Shown: positions 50,468-59,278 of the stretch, piece by piece | How the letters are laid out: every line of letters begins with the position of its first letter | Position numbering within the stretch: the first letter of the stretch is position 1 | Source: Ulvibacterium sp965228935 | GTDB taxonomy: Bacteria > Bacteroidota > Bacteroidia > Flavobacteriales > Flavobacteriaceae | Length of the DNA: 64,000 nt | Assembly: GCF_965228935.1 (NCBI RefSeq) | Contig: NZ_OZ245846.1 | Span: forward strand, 4,030,001-4,094,000 | Reading direction: 5' to 3' | Notes under the pieces: model-generated | Databases searched by the model: none | What the model was told of the DNA's origin: nothing | What the model saw: only the letters and a program-made list of their open reading frames with translations | Made by a program: the position numbers and the translations under genes

Positions 50468-51344
50468 AAATATCCTGGATTTGATCGGGAATACACCCCT
50501 TGTGGAATCCCGCGTGCTGAACCAAAATCCCAATGTAAAGCTATTTTTTAAACTGGAAGGGCACAATCCGGGCGGAAGTGTCAAGGACCGTGCAGCGTAC
50601 AATATGCTAAAAAGTGGTCTGGAACGGGGCGATATCTCAAAGGAGTCCAGATTGATCGAGGCGACCAGTGGCAATACGGGCATTGCACTGGCCATGATCG
50701 CAGGAATCTATGGACTTACCATTGAATTGGTAATGCCAGAAAATGCGACTAAAGAAAGGGTACAGACCATGCGGGCCTATGGGGCCAAGGTAACCTTAAC
50801 CTCTTCTGAAACCGGGATTGAAGGCGCTCGAGACTATGCCGAGGCCAAGGTGAAAAACGAAGGATTTACCATGGTCAACCAATTTGCCAATGACGATAAT
50901 TGGAAGGCCCATCTTAAGACGACCGGACCGGAGATATGGAGGGATACCCAAGGGCAGATTACCCATTTTGTATCGGCCATGGGAACTACAGGGACCATTA
51001 TGGGAACTTCTACCTATTTAAAGGAGCAAAACAAGGCCATAGAAATTGTTGGGGTACAACCCACGGATAATTCCAGTATTCCCGGTATTCGGAAATGGCC
51101 TAAGGAATACCTTCCCAAGATTTTTGATGCGTCCAAGGTGGATCGAATTATGGAGGTGAGCCAGGATGAAGCCAAGGCTATGGCCAAGCGTTTGGCCAAG
51201 GAAGAAGGTATCTTTTCGGGAATGAGCAGTGGCGGTGCGGCCACAGTTGCTTTGCGCTTGGCGGAAACCTTGGAAAGCGGTACCCTGGTTTCCATTGTCT
51301 GTGATCGGGGCGACCGTTATCTCTCATCGGATCTGTTTGAATAG
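50460..51344 (+). CDS. cysM: O-acetylserine sulfhydrylase (cysteine synthase B type)
   Basis: 294 aa, PLP fold type II. GNTPLV at the start, PLP lysine K42 in NPGGSVKDRAA, substrate loop ATSGNTG, QFANDDNW, phosphate-binding SAMGTTGTIMG and SGMSSGGA. The short length and HNPGGSVKDR favour CysM over CysK. It joins O-acetylserine and sulfide to make cysteine. Overlaps cysE by 8 bp. Confidence 0.93.
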   Translation: MSKNILDLIGNTPLVESRVLNQNPNVKLFFKLEGHNPGGSVKDRAAYNMLKSGLERGDISKESRLIEATSGNTGIALAMIAGIYGLTIELVMPENATKERVQTMRAYGAKVTLTSSETGIEGARDYAEAKVKNEGFTMVNQFANDDNWKAHLKTTGPEIWRDTQGQITHFVSAMGTTGTIMGTSTYLKEQNKAIEIVGVQPTDNSSIPGIRKWPKEYLPKIFDASKVDRIMEVSQDEAKAMAKRLAKEEGIFSGMSSGGAATVALRLAETLESGTLVSIVCDRGDRYLSSDLFE

Positions 51345-51345
51345 C

Positions 51346-52143
51346 CTAGCGCAACGCTTTATCGATTCCTTGTTGAAATATAGGGGATGATTGCAAATAA
51401 TTATGTCTTCCCCCTTCTATGGTAAACAATTGTTTTGCGCTGCCCGGAATGGATTCGTACAGCCTTTTTGCGGAATCATAGGGGATTACCGCGTCCTCCG
51501 TACCATGAAAAATGAAAATCGGACAGTTGACCTCCTTCAGATATTCGTGGGACGGGAACCTATATCTGGAAAGTAGGGATACGGGCAAGAAAGGGAAGCG
51601 ATGTTTCCCCAAGTCCACCGCACTGTAAAAAGGGGATTCCAAAATTAACCGGCAGGGGTTGTTTTTTGCCGCCAATCGGGAAGCGATCCCGGTACCAAAG
51701 GAACGGCCATATACTATGATATCATTCTCCTCATAATGCTGTAACGTATACTCATAAAACAGCTGGGCATCCTTGTTCAAGGCTTCTTCGCTTAAAGCTC
51801 CCGTACTCTTGCCATATGTCCGGTAATCTACAAAAATAGCATCATACCCCTTATCGGAAATGCGATTGGCGACATGGTACAAATTGGAAATATTTCCGGA
51901 GTTGCCATGAAAGTAGAGCACTACCCCTTTTTCACTACCGTTTTTAATATGCACCGCATTTAACTTCGCACCGTCATCCGTCTCCAGAAAAAACTCGTCA
52001 AAAGATTGGCAAAAATCGTAGGTGTGCTCCATAGGCATCGCCGAGGGGAAAAAAATTAAACGCTCTTGGAAAAAATAGGCCAAAAGGGTTAGTCCCAAGT
52101 AGAGAACGCCAAGGAGTATTCCGGCTTTCTTAAGTCTACGCAT
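51346..52143 (-). CDS. Alpha/beta hydrolase, membrane-anchored
   Basis: 265 aa. N-terminal helix 8-27 (GILLGVLYLGLTLLAYFFQ) probably anchors the protein. YFHGNSGNISN is the oxyanion region, FVDYRTYGKSTG the family core, GRSFGTG the nucleophile elbow (Ser), GTEDAVIPYDSA the acid loop and GGRHNYL the catalytic His. This is the BEM46/FrsA-like serine hydrolase group. It is a paralogue of the upstream gene, which it overlaps by 8 bp. Confidence 0.87.
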   Translation of the reverse strand: MRRLKKAGILLGVLYLGLTLLAYFFQERLIFFPSAMPMEHTYDFCQSFDEFFLETDDGAKLNAVHIKNGSEKGVVLYFHGNSGNISNLYHVANRISDKGYDAIFVDYRTYGKSTGALSEEALNKDAQLFYEYTLQHYEENDIIVYGRSFGTGIASRLAAKNNPCRLILESPFYSAVDLGKHRFPFLPVSLLSRYRFPSHEYLKEVNCPIFIFHGTEDAVIPYDSAKRLYESIPGSAKQLFTIEGGRHNYLQSSPIFQQGIDKALR

Positions 52144-53005
52144 TGATTCTTTTGGTTGAATGTCTTACGTTGATGCTGGAACCTTCCAAATTCACTTCCT
52201 TTGGCCTTGTGGTGATGATTTCAGTCAATATTTTATGATACGATTCAAAAGTGTTCAGATTTTTATGGCCTCCCCCAATAATGGTGTGCAAGGTGGTCAG
52301 TTTCGGTTGTATCTTGGAAAGCTTAACACTGGTTTTATAGGGAATCAATCGATCATCCGTGCCATGGATGATATGGATAGGGCACCTTACATATTTTAAC
52401 CATTTGTTCGTGGGCATGGGGAATTTGATCAATAAGGACAACGGCATAAAGGGGAGATATCGTTTGGCCACCTTACTTAAACTATAATAGGGCGCATCCA
52501 AAATGAGCATTCTGGGATCGTTCATGGAAGCCAATTTGGCCGCAAATCCGGATCCCAAAGATCGTCCATAAAGAATAATATACTTTTCACGGACGTTTTC
52601 CTTTACCTTATTATAGATAACCTGTAAGTCCCTTTTTATGGCCTTTTGGGTACGGCGCCCCGTACTTTTGCCGAACCCCCGGTAATCTACCATGAGTACG
52701 TCATACCCATGCCGGGTGAAATCAACGGCAAACTTTCCCCATCCACGGATGCTCTTTGAATTGCCTTTTAAGTAAAACACCAATCCTTTGGGGTTTTTTG
52801 CCTTAAAGCGCAACCCGTTGATGATCGCTCCATCCCTGGTTTCTATATTGTATTCCTCGGTCTCCTGATTTTCATAATGGAACTGAAAATCCTTTGGAAG
52901 TTTTTCAGGCTTAAACATTAAATAATCCTGTAGGAAATACAGCAAGATGCTAATAATCAGGTACATCCCAAGAACAAAACATAGAATAGATAACCATAAT
53001 GGCAT
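52136..53005 (-). CDS. Alpha/beta hydrolase, membrane-anchored paralogue
   Basis: 289 aa. N-terminal helix 4-26, FYLKGNSKSIRGWGKF (Lys where the neighbour has His), MVDYRGFGKSTGRR, nucleophile elbow GRSLGSG, acid loop GTDDRLIPYKTS and GGGHKNL with the His. The shared order of motifs with the next gene shows tandem duplication. It has a basic C-terminal tail of about 30 residues not found in the neighbour. Substrate unknown. Confidence 0.86.
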   Translation of the reverse strand: MPLWLSILCFVLGMYLIISILLYFLQDYLMFKPEKLPKDFQFHYENQETEEYNIETRDGAIINGLRFKAKNPKGLVFYLKGNSKSIRGWGKFAVDFTRHGYDVLMVDYRGFGKSTGRRTQKAIKRDLQVIYNKVKENVREKYIILYGRSLGSGFAAKLASMNDPRMLILDAPYYSLSKVAKRYLPFMPLSLLIKFPMPTNKWLKYVRCPIHIIHGTDDRLIPYKTSVKLSKIQPKLTTLHTIIGGGHKNLNTFESYHKILTEIITTRPKEVNLEGSSINVRHSTKRINA

Positions 53006-53128
53006 ACCATGCGTTTTTCAACAATGTACAAAAAATGATATAAACCCATTTTTACCAAGTCGGTAAAAGCATACGCCAGGTCTGCCCCGATTAAATACTA
53101 CTATCGTCTTGGTCGAGCCAAAAGCAAT

Positions 53129-53923
53129 CTAAGACTCGTCTTTTGCAAACTCCAATCCATTCAATACAAGACCCGATCCCGGGGCCACATAGGTGAGTTG
53201 TATTTCCGACCCTGCAATCAATGATGAGCGTATGTTTTCCAAGCTGAGCTCTCCCTTGCCCAATAACACCAATGCGCCCATCATCATTCGGATCTGGTAA
53301 CGCATAAAACCGGCTCCGCTAACGTGGAATGCATAACTATCCTCAGGGAAGAAATTGGCCTTAAGCAAGGTATTTGGTCTTATTTCACAGGAAATAATGG
53401 TACGGACAGTCTTTGTATTTTTCTGTAATCGGGATGTGTACGTTGAAAAATCGTGTGTGCCCACAAATAGCTGGGCTGCCTTCTTCATCGATTCAATATC
53501 CAAATCCTCCAAAAAATTGGCCATGAAAGGCGCACAAAAAGGATGATTTTTTTGCCCGAAGGAAAACAAGTACACGTATTCCTTAATCTTCGCATCCAGA
53601 ATGATGTTGAAGTCCGATTTTGTTTCCTCCATGGACAGTATCCGAATATCCAGCGGTAGATTTGCATTGAAGAGCCCTATGAAATGGTCCATATTTTGAA
53701 TAGGTGATTCCTTAAAAGTCAAGGTAAATGCGGCCGCCAATGCCGATACCTTGGCATCCGTCCTACCTGCCCCCAAGATTTTGAAAGGAACACCGGGAAC
53801 TATGAATTTCAGCGTTTTAACGAGCATTCCTTCTATGGTCCTTAGGTTAGGCTGTTTTTGCCAACCGCTGTATCTAAAACCTAAAAACTGTACCCTTAGA
53901 ATATACACATGGTTTTCCTTCAT
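53129..53923 (-). CDS. truA: tRNA pseudouridine synthase A family
   Basis: 264 aa. RVQFLGFRYSGWQKQPNLRTIEG opens the fold; the catalytic loop is GAGRTDAKVSALA with Asp D56; KEYVYLFSFG, GTHDFSTYTS and HVSGAGFMRYQIRMMMGAL follow. TruA modifies uridines 38-40 of tRNA anticodon stems. The loop usually reads GRTDxGVHA; here GVH is KVS, so this may be a divergent second TruA of Bacteroidota with a changed target. Confidence 0.85.
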   Translation of the reverse strand: MKENHVYILRVQFLGFRYSGWQKQPNLRTIEGMLVKTLKFIVPGVPFKILGAGRTDAKVSALAAAFTLTFKESPIQNMDHFIGLFNANLPLDIRILSMEETKSDFNIILDAKIKEYVYLFSFGQKNHPFCAPFMANFLEDLDIESMKKAAQLFVGTHDFSTYTSRLQKNTKTVRTIISCEIRPNTLLKANFFPEDSYAFHVSGAGFMRYQIRMMMGALVLLGKGELSLENIRSSLIAGSEIQLTYVAPGSGLVLNGLEFAKDES

Positions 53924-54011
53924 AATTTACGTGCATCTATGATTTTATATGCTCCACAAACTACTGCTTTTTTGTATTTTGTAAGGTATTCAACCATCAA
54001 ACCTTTTAATT

Positions 54012-54449
54012 ATGAGCACTCGATCGATGGAAAAACCACCGCTGTGGTTCTGGATAGTCAGTATATTGGCATTGCTCTGGAACCTCATGGGGGTATTGGC
54101 CTATCTACAACAGGCCTTTATGACCGAAGAGGCCTTGGCGGCACTGTCTGAAGCTGAAAGAGCGTTATTGGAGACACGGCCGGCCTGGGCTACCGCCGCA
54201 TTTGCCTTGAACGTGTGGGGAGGTCTGTTGGGCTGTACTGCCCTCTTGCTTCGGAAAAAATGGGCAAGGCCCGTACTATTGATCTCCCTCGTCGGTATAC
54301 TGGTACAAATGTTCCATTCTCTTTTTATCGGTAAGAACCTAGAGGTGTATGGCCCCGGGGAAATCAGTATGCCCCTACTTATTATTTTGATTGGTGTAGG
54401 GTTAGTAGTTTTTGCACGGATTTCCACAAAAAAACTTTGGCTTGGCTAG
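54012..54449 (+). CDS. Four-helix inner membrane protein
   Basis: 145 aa with four predicted helices (about 12-32, 62-80, 86-105, 117-136). Sequence blocks PPLWFWIVSILALLWNLMGVLAYLQQAFM, PAWATAAFALNVWGGLLGC and RKKWARPVLLISLVGILVQM recur in a Bacteroidota family often labelled sugar transporter, a label I see no basis for. Monocistronic. Confidence 0.72.
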   Translation: MSTRSMEKPPLWFWIVSILALLWNLMGVLAYLQQAFMTEEALAALSEAERALLETRPAWATAAFALNVWGGLLGCTALLLRKKWARPVLLISLVGILVQMFHSLFIGKNLEVYGPGEISMPLLIILIGVGLVVFARISTKKLWLG

Positions 54450-54734
54450 AGGACTTAAGGTTTTTTTGTCGAATTTTATGTTTCAAATGCCATAGTATAG
54501 TTCTGAATTTGAAGGAAAACAGGGAAAGTCGGCGAAATCTACTTCATCTATCTTGAAACTGATTTGATATGGCTCGATTTATCCCAAATTGTTTCCGATG
54601 ATGGGAAAGGACACCACACTTTTTTGGCATTTGGCAACATAAATTGCCCTTTATCGAAAATTTGAAATAAACTACAATATGGTCTCGTTGTAGGCTTTGA
54701 ATTATTGTTCCCCGAAACCTGAAAAATTAGTATC

Positions 54735-55217
54735 ATGAATTCCATTTTGAGATTAGTGCCCTGGAAACGTTGCATTTACATTTCCATGGTAGTACTTGGA
54801 GCGTTGATTGTTTCTAGCTTTTACGGACTTTACACCAATAAATTTTATTTTCTGAAGCCGGATAACTATATTTTCCCGTTGCTCACCGTGGCCCATTTCA
54901 CGTTTTTATATGTGCTTTGGTTCAAAATCACCGAGAATGAAGTGACCGATCCCCAAATGCGAAATTTGGAATATGCGCTTTATGTCATTTTTCTGCTCTA
55001 TATCTTTAAATTCATTGAATCCATCTATATTTTGATGAGCTACAATATGTATGAAAACCACATAATTCCAAAAACGTTCATTCCAATTGGGGGTTTGATC
55101 CTTTTCCTGCACTTTTTATTGTTAGGACTTACCCTATTGGCATTTCATTACAGAAAAAGCCTTATAGGCGATTATAGATTTGATGACATAAACCGGCAAA
55201 TCGATTCCTGGGAATAG
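54735..55217 (+). CDS. Hypothetical four-helix membrane protein
   Basis: 160 aa. Helices at about 12-32, 45-63, 80-101 and 114-136. No Pfam-like motif recognised. A possible signature is YEHxx-like NMYENHIIPKTFIPIGGLIL before the last helix. The C-terminal tail (RKSLIGDYRFDDINRQIDSWE) is soluble. A good terminator follows 30 bases after the stop, so the transcript ends here. Confidence 0.65.
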   Translation: MNSILRLVPWKRCIYISMVVLGALIVSSFYGLYTNKFYFLKPDNYIFPLLTVAHFTFLYVLWFKITENEVTDPQMRNLEYALYVIFLLYIFKFIESIYILMSYNMYENHIIPKTFIPIGGLILFLHFLLLGLTLLAFHYRKSLIGDYRFDDINRQIDSWE

Positions 55218-55247
55218 AAATCATATTATGTTCAAAATACTTAAAAT

Positions 55248-55273
55248 GGCCCTGGACACCCAAGGGCCTTTTT
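55248..55273 (+). terminator. Rho-independent terminator
   Basis: 6-bp stem GGCCCT/AGGGCC with a 9-base loop, followed by TTTTT. Confidence 0.8.
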
Positions 55274-55445
55274 CTATTCCAGACAGCTCTGTAAAATGGA
55301 TATTGGCTTATCCTGTTAAAAATGTTGGCCCAGAATTGTAAGGCTCACAAAAAAAATACGGCTATAGGAAAAATGAAGGATTCTCTATATTGATAGGTAT
55401 ACTTTATGGGGTCAAAAAAAATGGAAGGACATTTTTAAATTACCC

Positions 55446-55463
55446 GTGATATCTATGTGATAT
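55446..55463 (+). promoter_or_regulatory. Possible OmpR/PhoB-type direct-repeat site (autoregulation)
   Basis: GTGATAT-CTAT-GTGATAT: two identical 7-bp direct repeats with a 4-bp spacer, the 11-bp period of PhoB-type boxes. It lies 30 bases before the start of an OmpR-family response regulator gene. Confidence 0.45.
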
Positions 55464-55492
55464 TTTTTGATTTTTTTCGTATCAAACTAACT

Positions 55493-56191
55493 ATGAAACA
55501 ACTACTGATTATTGAGGATGATCTTGAGATAGTGAAGCTACTCGAGATACATTTGGCCGATTTGAACTATGTTACCTCCAAGGCGGCCGATGGCCATTTA
55601 GGTTATCAAATGGCATTGGAAAACGACTATGATCTAATTTTACTGGATTTGACCCTACCAGGAATGGATGGTACGGAAATTTGCAAAAAGCTACGGGCCG
55701 AAAAAAGCACACCTATAATAATGTTGACGGCAAAATCCGAGGAAATCGACAGGGTACTGGGACTTGAGATCGGGGCCGATGATTATATTACCAAACCTTT
55801 TAGTATACGGGAGCTTTTGGCCAGGATAAAGGCGGTACTACGACGTACGGATATGATCCAAACGGACAAAAAGGATACCTCCACTATCTCGGCCGAGGGG
55901 CTTTTTATCGATATCGATAAGCGAAAGGTGCTTTTGAAGGACAAAAAAGTGGAACTGTCCCCCAAGGAATTTGAACTCCTTACCTTAATGGCCTCCAATC
56001 CGGGACGTAACTACACCCGAACCGAATTATTGAATATGATATGGGGCTACAATTTTGAAGGTTACGAGCATACCGTAAATTCGCATATAAATCGGTTACG
56101 TGCCAAGATAGAGTCGGACATGGCCCGCCCTAATTACATCTTGACCACTTGGGGCGTTGGTTATAAATTTAACGAAGATATAGCGGTATGA
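55493..56191 (+). CDS. OmpR/PhoB-family response regulator
   Basis: 232 aa from ATG 55493; a start 12 codons earlier would give an odd hydrophobic extension. Receiver: IIEDD, phosphoacceptor D52 (LLDLTLPG), MLTAKSEE, GADDYITKPF. C-terminal winged helix: KVELSPKEFELLTLMASNPGRNYTRTELLNMIWGY, the recognition helix EHTVNSHINRLRAKIE, and ILTTWGVGYKF. It binds DNA as a dimer on direct repeats, and one lies just upstream. Overlaps the kinase start by 4 bp (ATGA). Confidence 0.95.
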   Translation: MKQLLIIEDDLEIVKLLEIHLADLNYVTSKAADGHLGYQMALENDYDLILLDLTLPGMDGTEICKKLRAEKSTPIIMLTAKSEEIDRVLGLEIGADDYITKPFSIRELLARIKAVLRRTDMIQTDKKDTSTISAEGLFIDIDKRKVLLKDKKVELSPKEFELLTLMASNPGRNYTRTELLNMIWGYNFEGYEHTVNSHINRLRAKIESDMARPNYILTTWGVGYKFNEDIAV

Positions 56192-57684
56192 GCAATTCCC
56201 AAAAGACCCTTACGCCACGATTGGTAAAGAAGTTATGGCTGGTGTTTGTCTTTCTAATACTTCTGATGGGCATATCCTATATTGTTATTACAGGATATTT
56301 TGCCAATAAGTACTATCAGGAGACCACCCAACGTCTCAATTCCGAATTGGCCAATCACGTCATTGAGGAAAAATTTCAAAATGCCTCGCCATTTCTTGAG
56401 GATGGTAGCGTCAATAAGGCCCTGTTCGGTGACTTGATGCACGATATGATGGCGGTAAACCGAGGAATAGAGGTATATCTTTTGAACGATACCGGGCAGA
56501 TTTTATATTCCGTTGTCCTTGATCATGGGGACAACGCCCCGGAACAAAGTGTTTCCCTTGCCCCTATTAAATCTTTTATACAAAATGACGGGAAAGACTT
56601 TGTATTGGGGGATGATCCCAGAAACCCGGGTGAACAGAAGATTTTTTCTGCGGCCCAGTTCAATATTGATGGGCGCGAGGGATATATCTATATTGTCCTT
56701 GAAGGTGTGGAATTTCAATTGGTAAGCAGTAATCTTTTAGGGCAGTATTTCGCCAAACTAGGAATACGGGCGGTCATTTTAACCACTTTTTTTACAGCCT
56801 TAGTGGGATTGTTGAGTATCTGGTTCCTTACCAAAAATCTACGCTTAATTACGGGTACCATTCGTAGGTTTCAAGAGGGAGATCTTGAAGCGCGGGTCGA
56901 AAACCCCGAAAAATCGGATATTGAGGTTTTTGCCAAATCCTTTAATGATATGGCCGATACCATTGTCGGTAATATGGATAAGATGAAATCAGTTGATTTG
57001 TTACGAAGGGAACTTATTGCCAACGTGTCTCATGACCTAAGAACCCCATTGGCCGTTCTAAAGGGTTATATTGAAACGCTACAAATGAAAAGGGACTCGC
57101 TTTCGGAGAGCGAGAAACAAGAGTATCTTAAAATTACTCATGGCAATGTAAACAAGCTTTCCAAGCTTATCGATCAACTGTTCGAATACTCCAAACTTGA
57201 GGCGGAACAGGTTACTCCCATAAAAGAACCCTTTTCGATTACCGAACTGTCCCATGATCTTATTGCCAAGTTCAAGGTGTTGGCCGATCAAAAGAAGATA
57301 GATCTCCATTTGGAAAACCCGGAAGAGAACAGTATGGTCTTTGCCGATGTAAGTTTGGTGGAAAGGGCATTGCAAAATCTTATCGAAAATGCCTTAAAAT
57401 ATACCCAATCCAACGGTAAAGTGACCCTGTCAATCCAACGGAAGGACAAAAACGTTGAAATAAACATTACAGATACAGGAAATGGCATACCCATTAACGA
57501 GCAGCCTTTCATTTTTGACCGATATAAACAAGTCGTGAACAAGGATGCCAAAAAGCAAGGTTATGGCCTGGGGCTTGCCATTGTAAAGAAAATCATGGAT
57601 TTGCACGATACCACAATAACCGTGTTGAGCAAACCCAAAGAAGGAAGTTCCTTTATTTTTAATTTACCGGCTTATCAAATTTGA
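56188..57684 (+). CDS. HAMP-domain sensor histidine kinase
   Basis: 498 aa. Transmembrane helices at about 16-38 and 193-215 flank a periplasmic sensor of about 150 residues (EVYLLNDTGQILYSVV suggests a PAS/Cache-like fold). HAMP at 216-268, phosphoacceptor H282 in ANVSHDLRTPLAVLKGY, N-box NLIENALKY, G1 DTGNGIP, G2 GYGLGLAI. It phosphorylates the regulator encoded directly upstream. The signal is unknown. Followed by a strong bidirectional terminator. Confidence 0.95.
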   Translation: MSNSQKTLTPRLVKKLWLVFVFLILLMGISYIVITGYFANKYYQETTQRLNSELANHVIEEKFQNASPFLEDGSVNKALFGDLMHDMMAVNRGIEVYLLNDTGQILYSVVLDHGDNAPEQSVSLAPIKSFIQNDGKDFVLGDDPRNPGEQKIFSAAQFNIDGREGYIYIVLEGVEFQLVSSNLLGQYFAKLGIRAVILTTFFTALVGLLSIWFLTKNLRLITGTIRRFQEGDLEARVENPEKSDIEVFAKSFNDMADTIVGNMDKMKSVDLLRRELIANVSHDLRTPLAVLKGYIETLQMKRDSLSESEKQEYLKITHGNVNKLSKLIDQLFEYSKLEAEQVTPIKEPFSITELSHDLIAKFKVLADQKKIDLHLENPEENSMVFADVSLVERALQNLIENALKYTQSNGKVTLSIQRKDKNVEINITDTGNGIPINEQPFIFDRYKQVVNKDAKKQGYGLGLAIVKKIMDLHDTTITVLSKPKEGSSFIFNLPAYQI

Positions 57685-57703
57685 CGGGAAAATTGTTGCT
57701 ATG

Positions 57704-57752
57704 AAAAGAAGTGCCCTGACCGGATTTGTCCGTCGGGGCGTCTTCTTCTTTT
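57704..57752. terminator. Strong bidirectional terminator between convergent genes
   Basis: Outer arms AAAAGAAG/CTTCTTTT enclose an inner stem (GCCCTGACCGGA against TCCGTCGGGGC) with loop TTTG, broken by one bulge and one G-T pair. U-tracts form on both strands. Confidence 0.85.
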
Positions 57753-57793
57753 ATTGTATGTCAACAAGCAGCATTTAAGTGCAGGCGGCGTCA

Positions 57794-59263
57794 TTAAAGA
57801 CCACTGATAAAACTTCCATAAAGATCCTTAAACTGATACCCTTCGGTAAACCGATGTTTGCTCAATTTTTTGTGAGCGACCAGTCCCCACAACAACAGCT
57901 CTTTAAGAAAATGGACATCTTTCTTGGGGAAATCCGGCTGGTATTCCTTGATCAATTGATTCAGCGCGGGTATACTATCCAAGGCCCGTTTATACTCTTC
58001 ATCCGTATAATCGTCCAAAAGCTCAAAACCTTCACCCTCAAAAAACCAATGTGCCAGGTCATCATAAGGGGTCTCTTCGTTCTTTCGTTCCAATTTATTG
58101 ATTTTTGGAAAGTATTCCGGGAATACCGATTTCACCGCATCATCAATAAGTATTTCGGCAACGGCATCCGCTCCTTCCTGTTCCCCCTCGTATACCAGTT
58201 CTATTTTTCCGGTAATGGAAGGAATAACCCCTAAGAAATCACTTAGCCGAACACTGGTATTATCCGCACCGGACAGTAAGGCCCTCCGTTCCGCCGTACT
58301 CAATAAATTTTCGAAAGCGGTAATACTGGCCCTGGCACTTACCCCACTTTTAAAATCTACATACTCACTGTTCCGGGCCTCAAAACTGATCTGTTCCAAC
58401 AAATCCTTGGCCAAATCCGGCACATATACCAGATTTGTTTGCCGGGCGTCCAAATTGGACTCCTGCTCCGTAATTTTTCGCGCCGTTTCTATGTCTTCCG
58501 GGTAATGTGTCAATATTTGGGAGCCGATTCTGTCCTTTAAGGGGGTTACAATGCTTCCTCTATTGGTATAGTCCTCGGGATTCGCCGTAAACACAAATTG
58601 GATATCCAGGGGCAATCGTAATTTAAAGCCCCGTATCTGGATATCGCCTTCTTGAAGGATGTTAAAAAGTGATACCTGGATTCTGGCCTGTAGATCGGGT
58701 AGTTCGTTGATTACAAAAATGGATCGGTTGGCCCTTGGGATCATCCCAAAATGGATGACACGGTCATCGGCATAGGACAACTTTAAATTGGCCGCCTTAA
58801 TAGGGTCTACATCCCCGATCAAATCCGCTACGGTTACATCCGGGGTCGCCAACTTTTCATAAAACCGATCATCCCTATGCAACCATGAAATAGGGGTTGC
58901 ATCCCCATGTTCTTCAATGAGTCGTTTTGCCGAACGGGATATCGGTTTAAACGGATCGTCATTGATTTCAGAGCCTTGCACTATGGGTATCCATTCATCC
59001 AAAAGGTTTACCATAAGTCTAGCCAACCGTGTCTTGGCCTGCCCCCGTAATCCCAGCAAGTTGATATTATGTCGGGAGAGGATGGCCCTTTCCAATTCGG
59101 GGATTACCGAGTTCTCATAACCCCATACCCCGGTAAACGTCTCCTCCCCTGCCTTGATTTTTTCACGCAAATTGTCACGCAGTTCATCCTTAATACTTTT
59201 TCCTTGATACCCTGCCTTTTTTAGCTCGCCAAGTGTGGTAATCTCCGTATATTTCAATGTCAT
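57794..59263 (-). CDS. MoxR/BchI-type AAA+ ATPase
   Basis: 489 aa. Walker A GLRGQAKT (residues 71-78), Walker B-like SIFVINELPDL, sensor 1 FVFTANPEDYTNRG and the arginine-finger region TPLKDRIGSQI. It resembles the magnesium-chelatase ATPase subunit and MoxR proteins, which act as chaperone-like motors. The C-terminal 150 residues are specific to this group. It lies 15 bp after the VWA-protein gene; ATPase plus VWA pairs work together in metal insertion or protein maturation. The target is unknown. Confidence 0.85.
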   Translation of the reverse strand: MTLKYTEITTLGELKKAGYQGKSIKDELRDNLREKIKAGEETFTGVWGYENSVIPELERAILSRHNINLLGLRGQAKTRLARLMVNLLDEWIPIVQGSEINDDPFKPISRSAKRLIEEHGDATPISWLHRDDRFYEKLATPDVTVADLIGDVDPIKAANLKLSYADDRVIHFGMIPRANRSIFVINELPDLQARIQVSLFNILQEGDIQIRGFKLRLPLDIQFVFTANPEDYTNRGSIVTPLKDRIGSQILTHYPEDIETARKITEQESNLDARQTNLVYVPDLAKDLLEQISFEARNSEYVDFKSGVSARASITAFENLLSTAERRALLSGADNTSVRLSDFLGVIPSITGKIELVYEGEQEGADAVAEILIDDAVKSVFPEYFPKINKLERKNEETPYDDLAHWFFEGEGFELLDDYTDEEYKRALDSIPALNQLIKEYQPDFPKKDVHFLKELLLWGLVAHKKLSKHRFTEGYQFKDLYGSFISGL

Positions 59264-59278
59264 AGATTTTTTCTGCTT

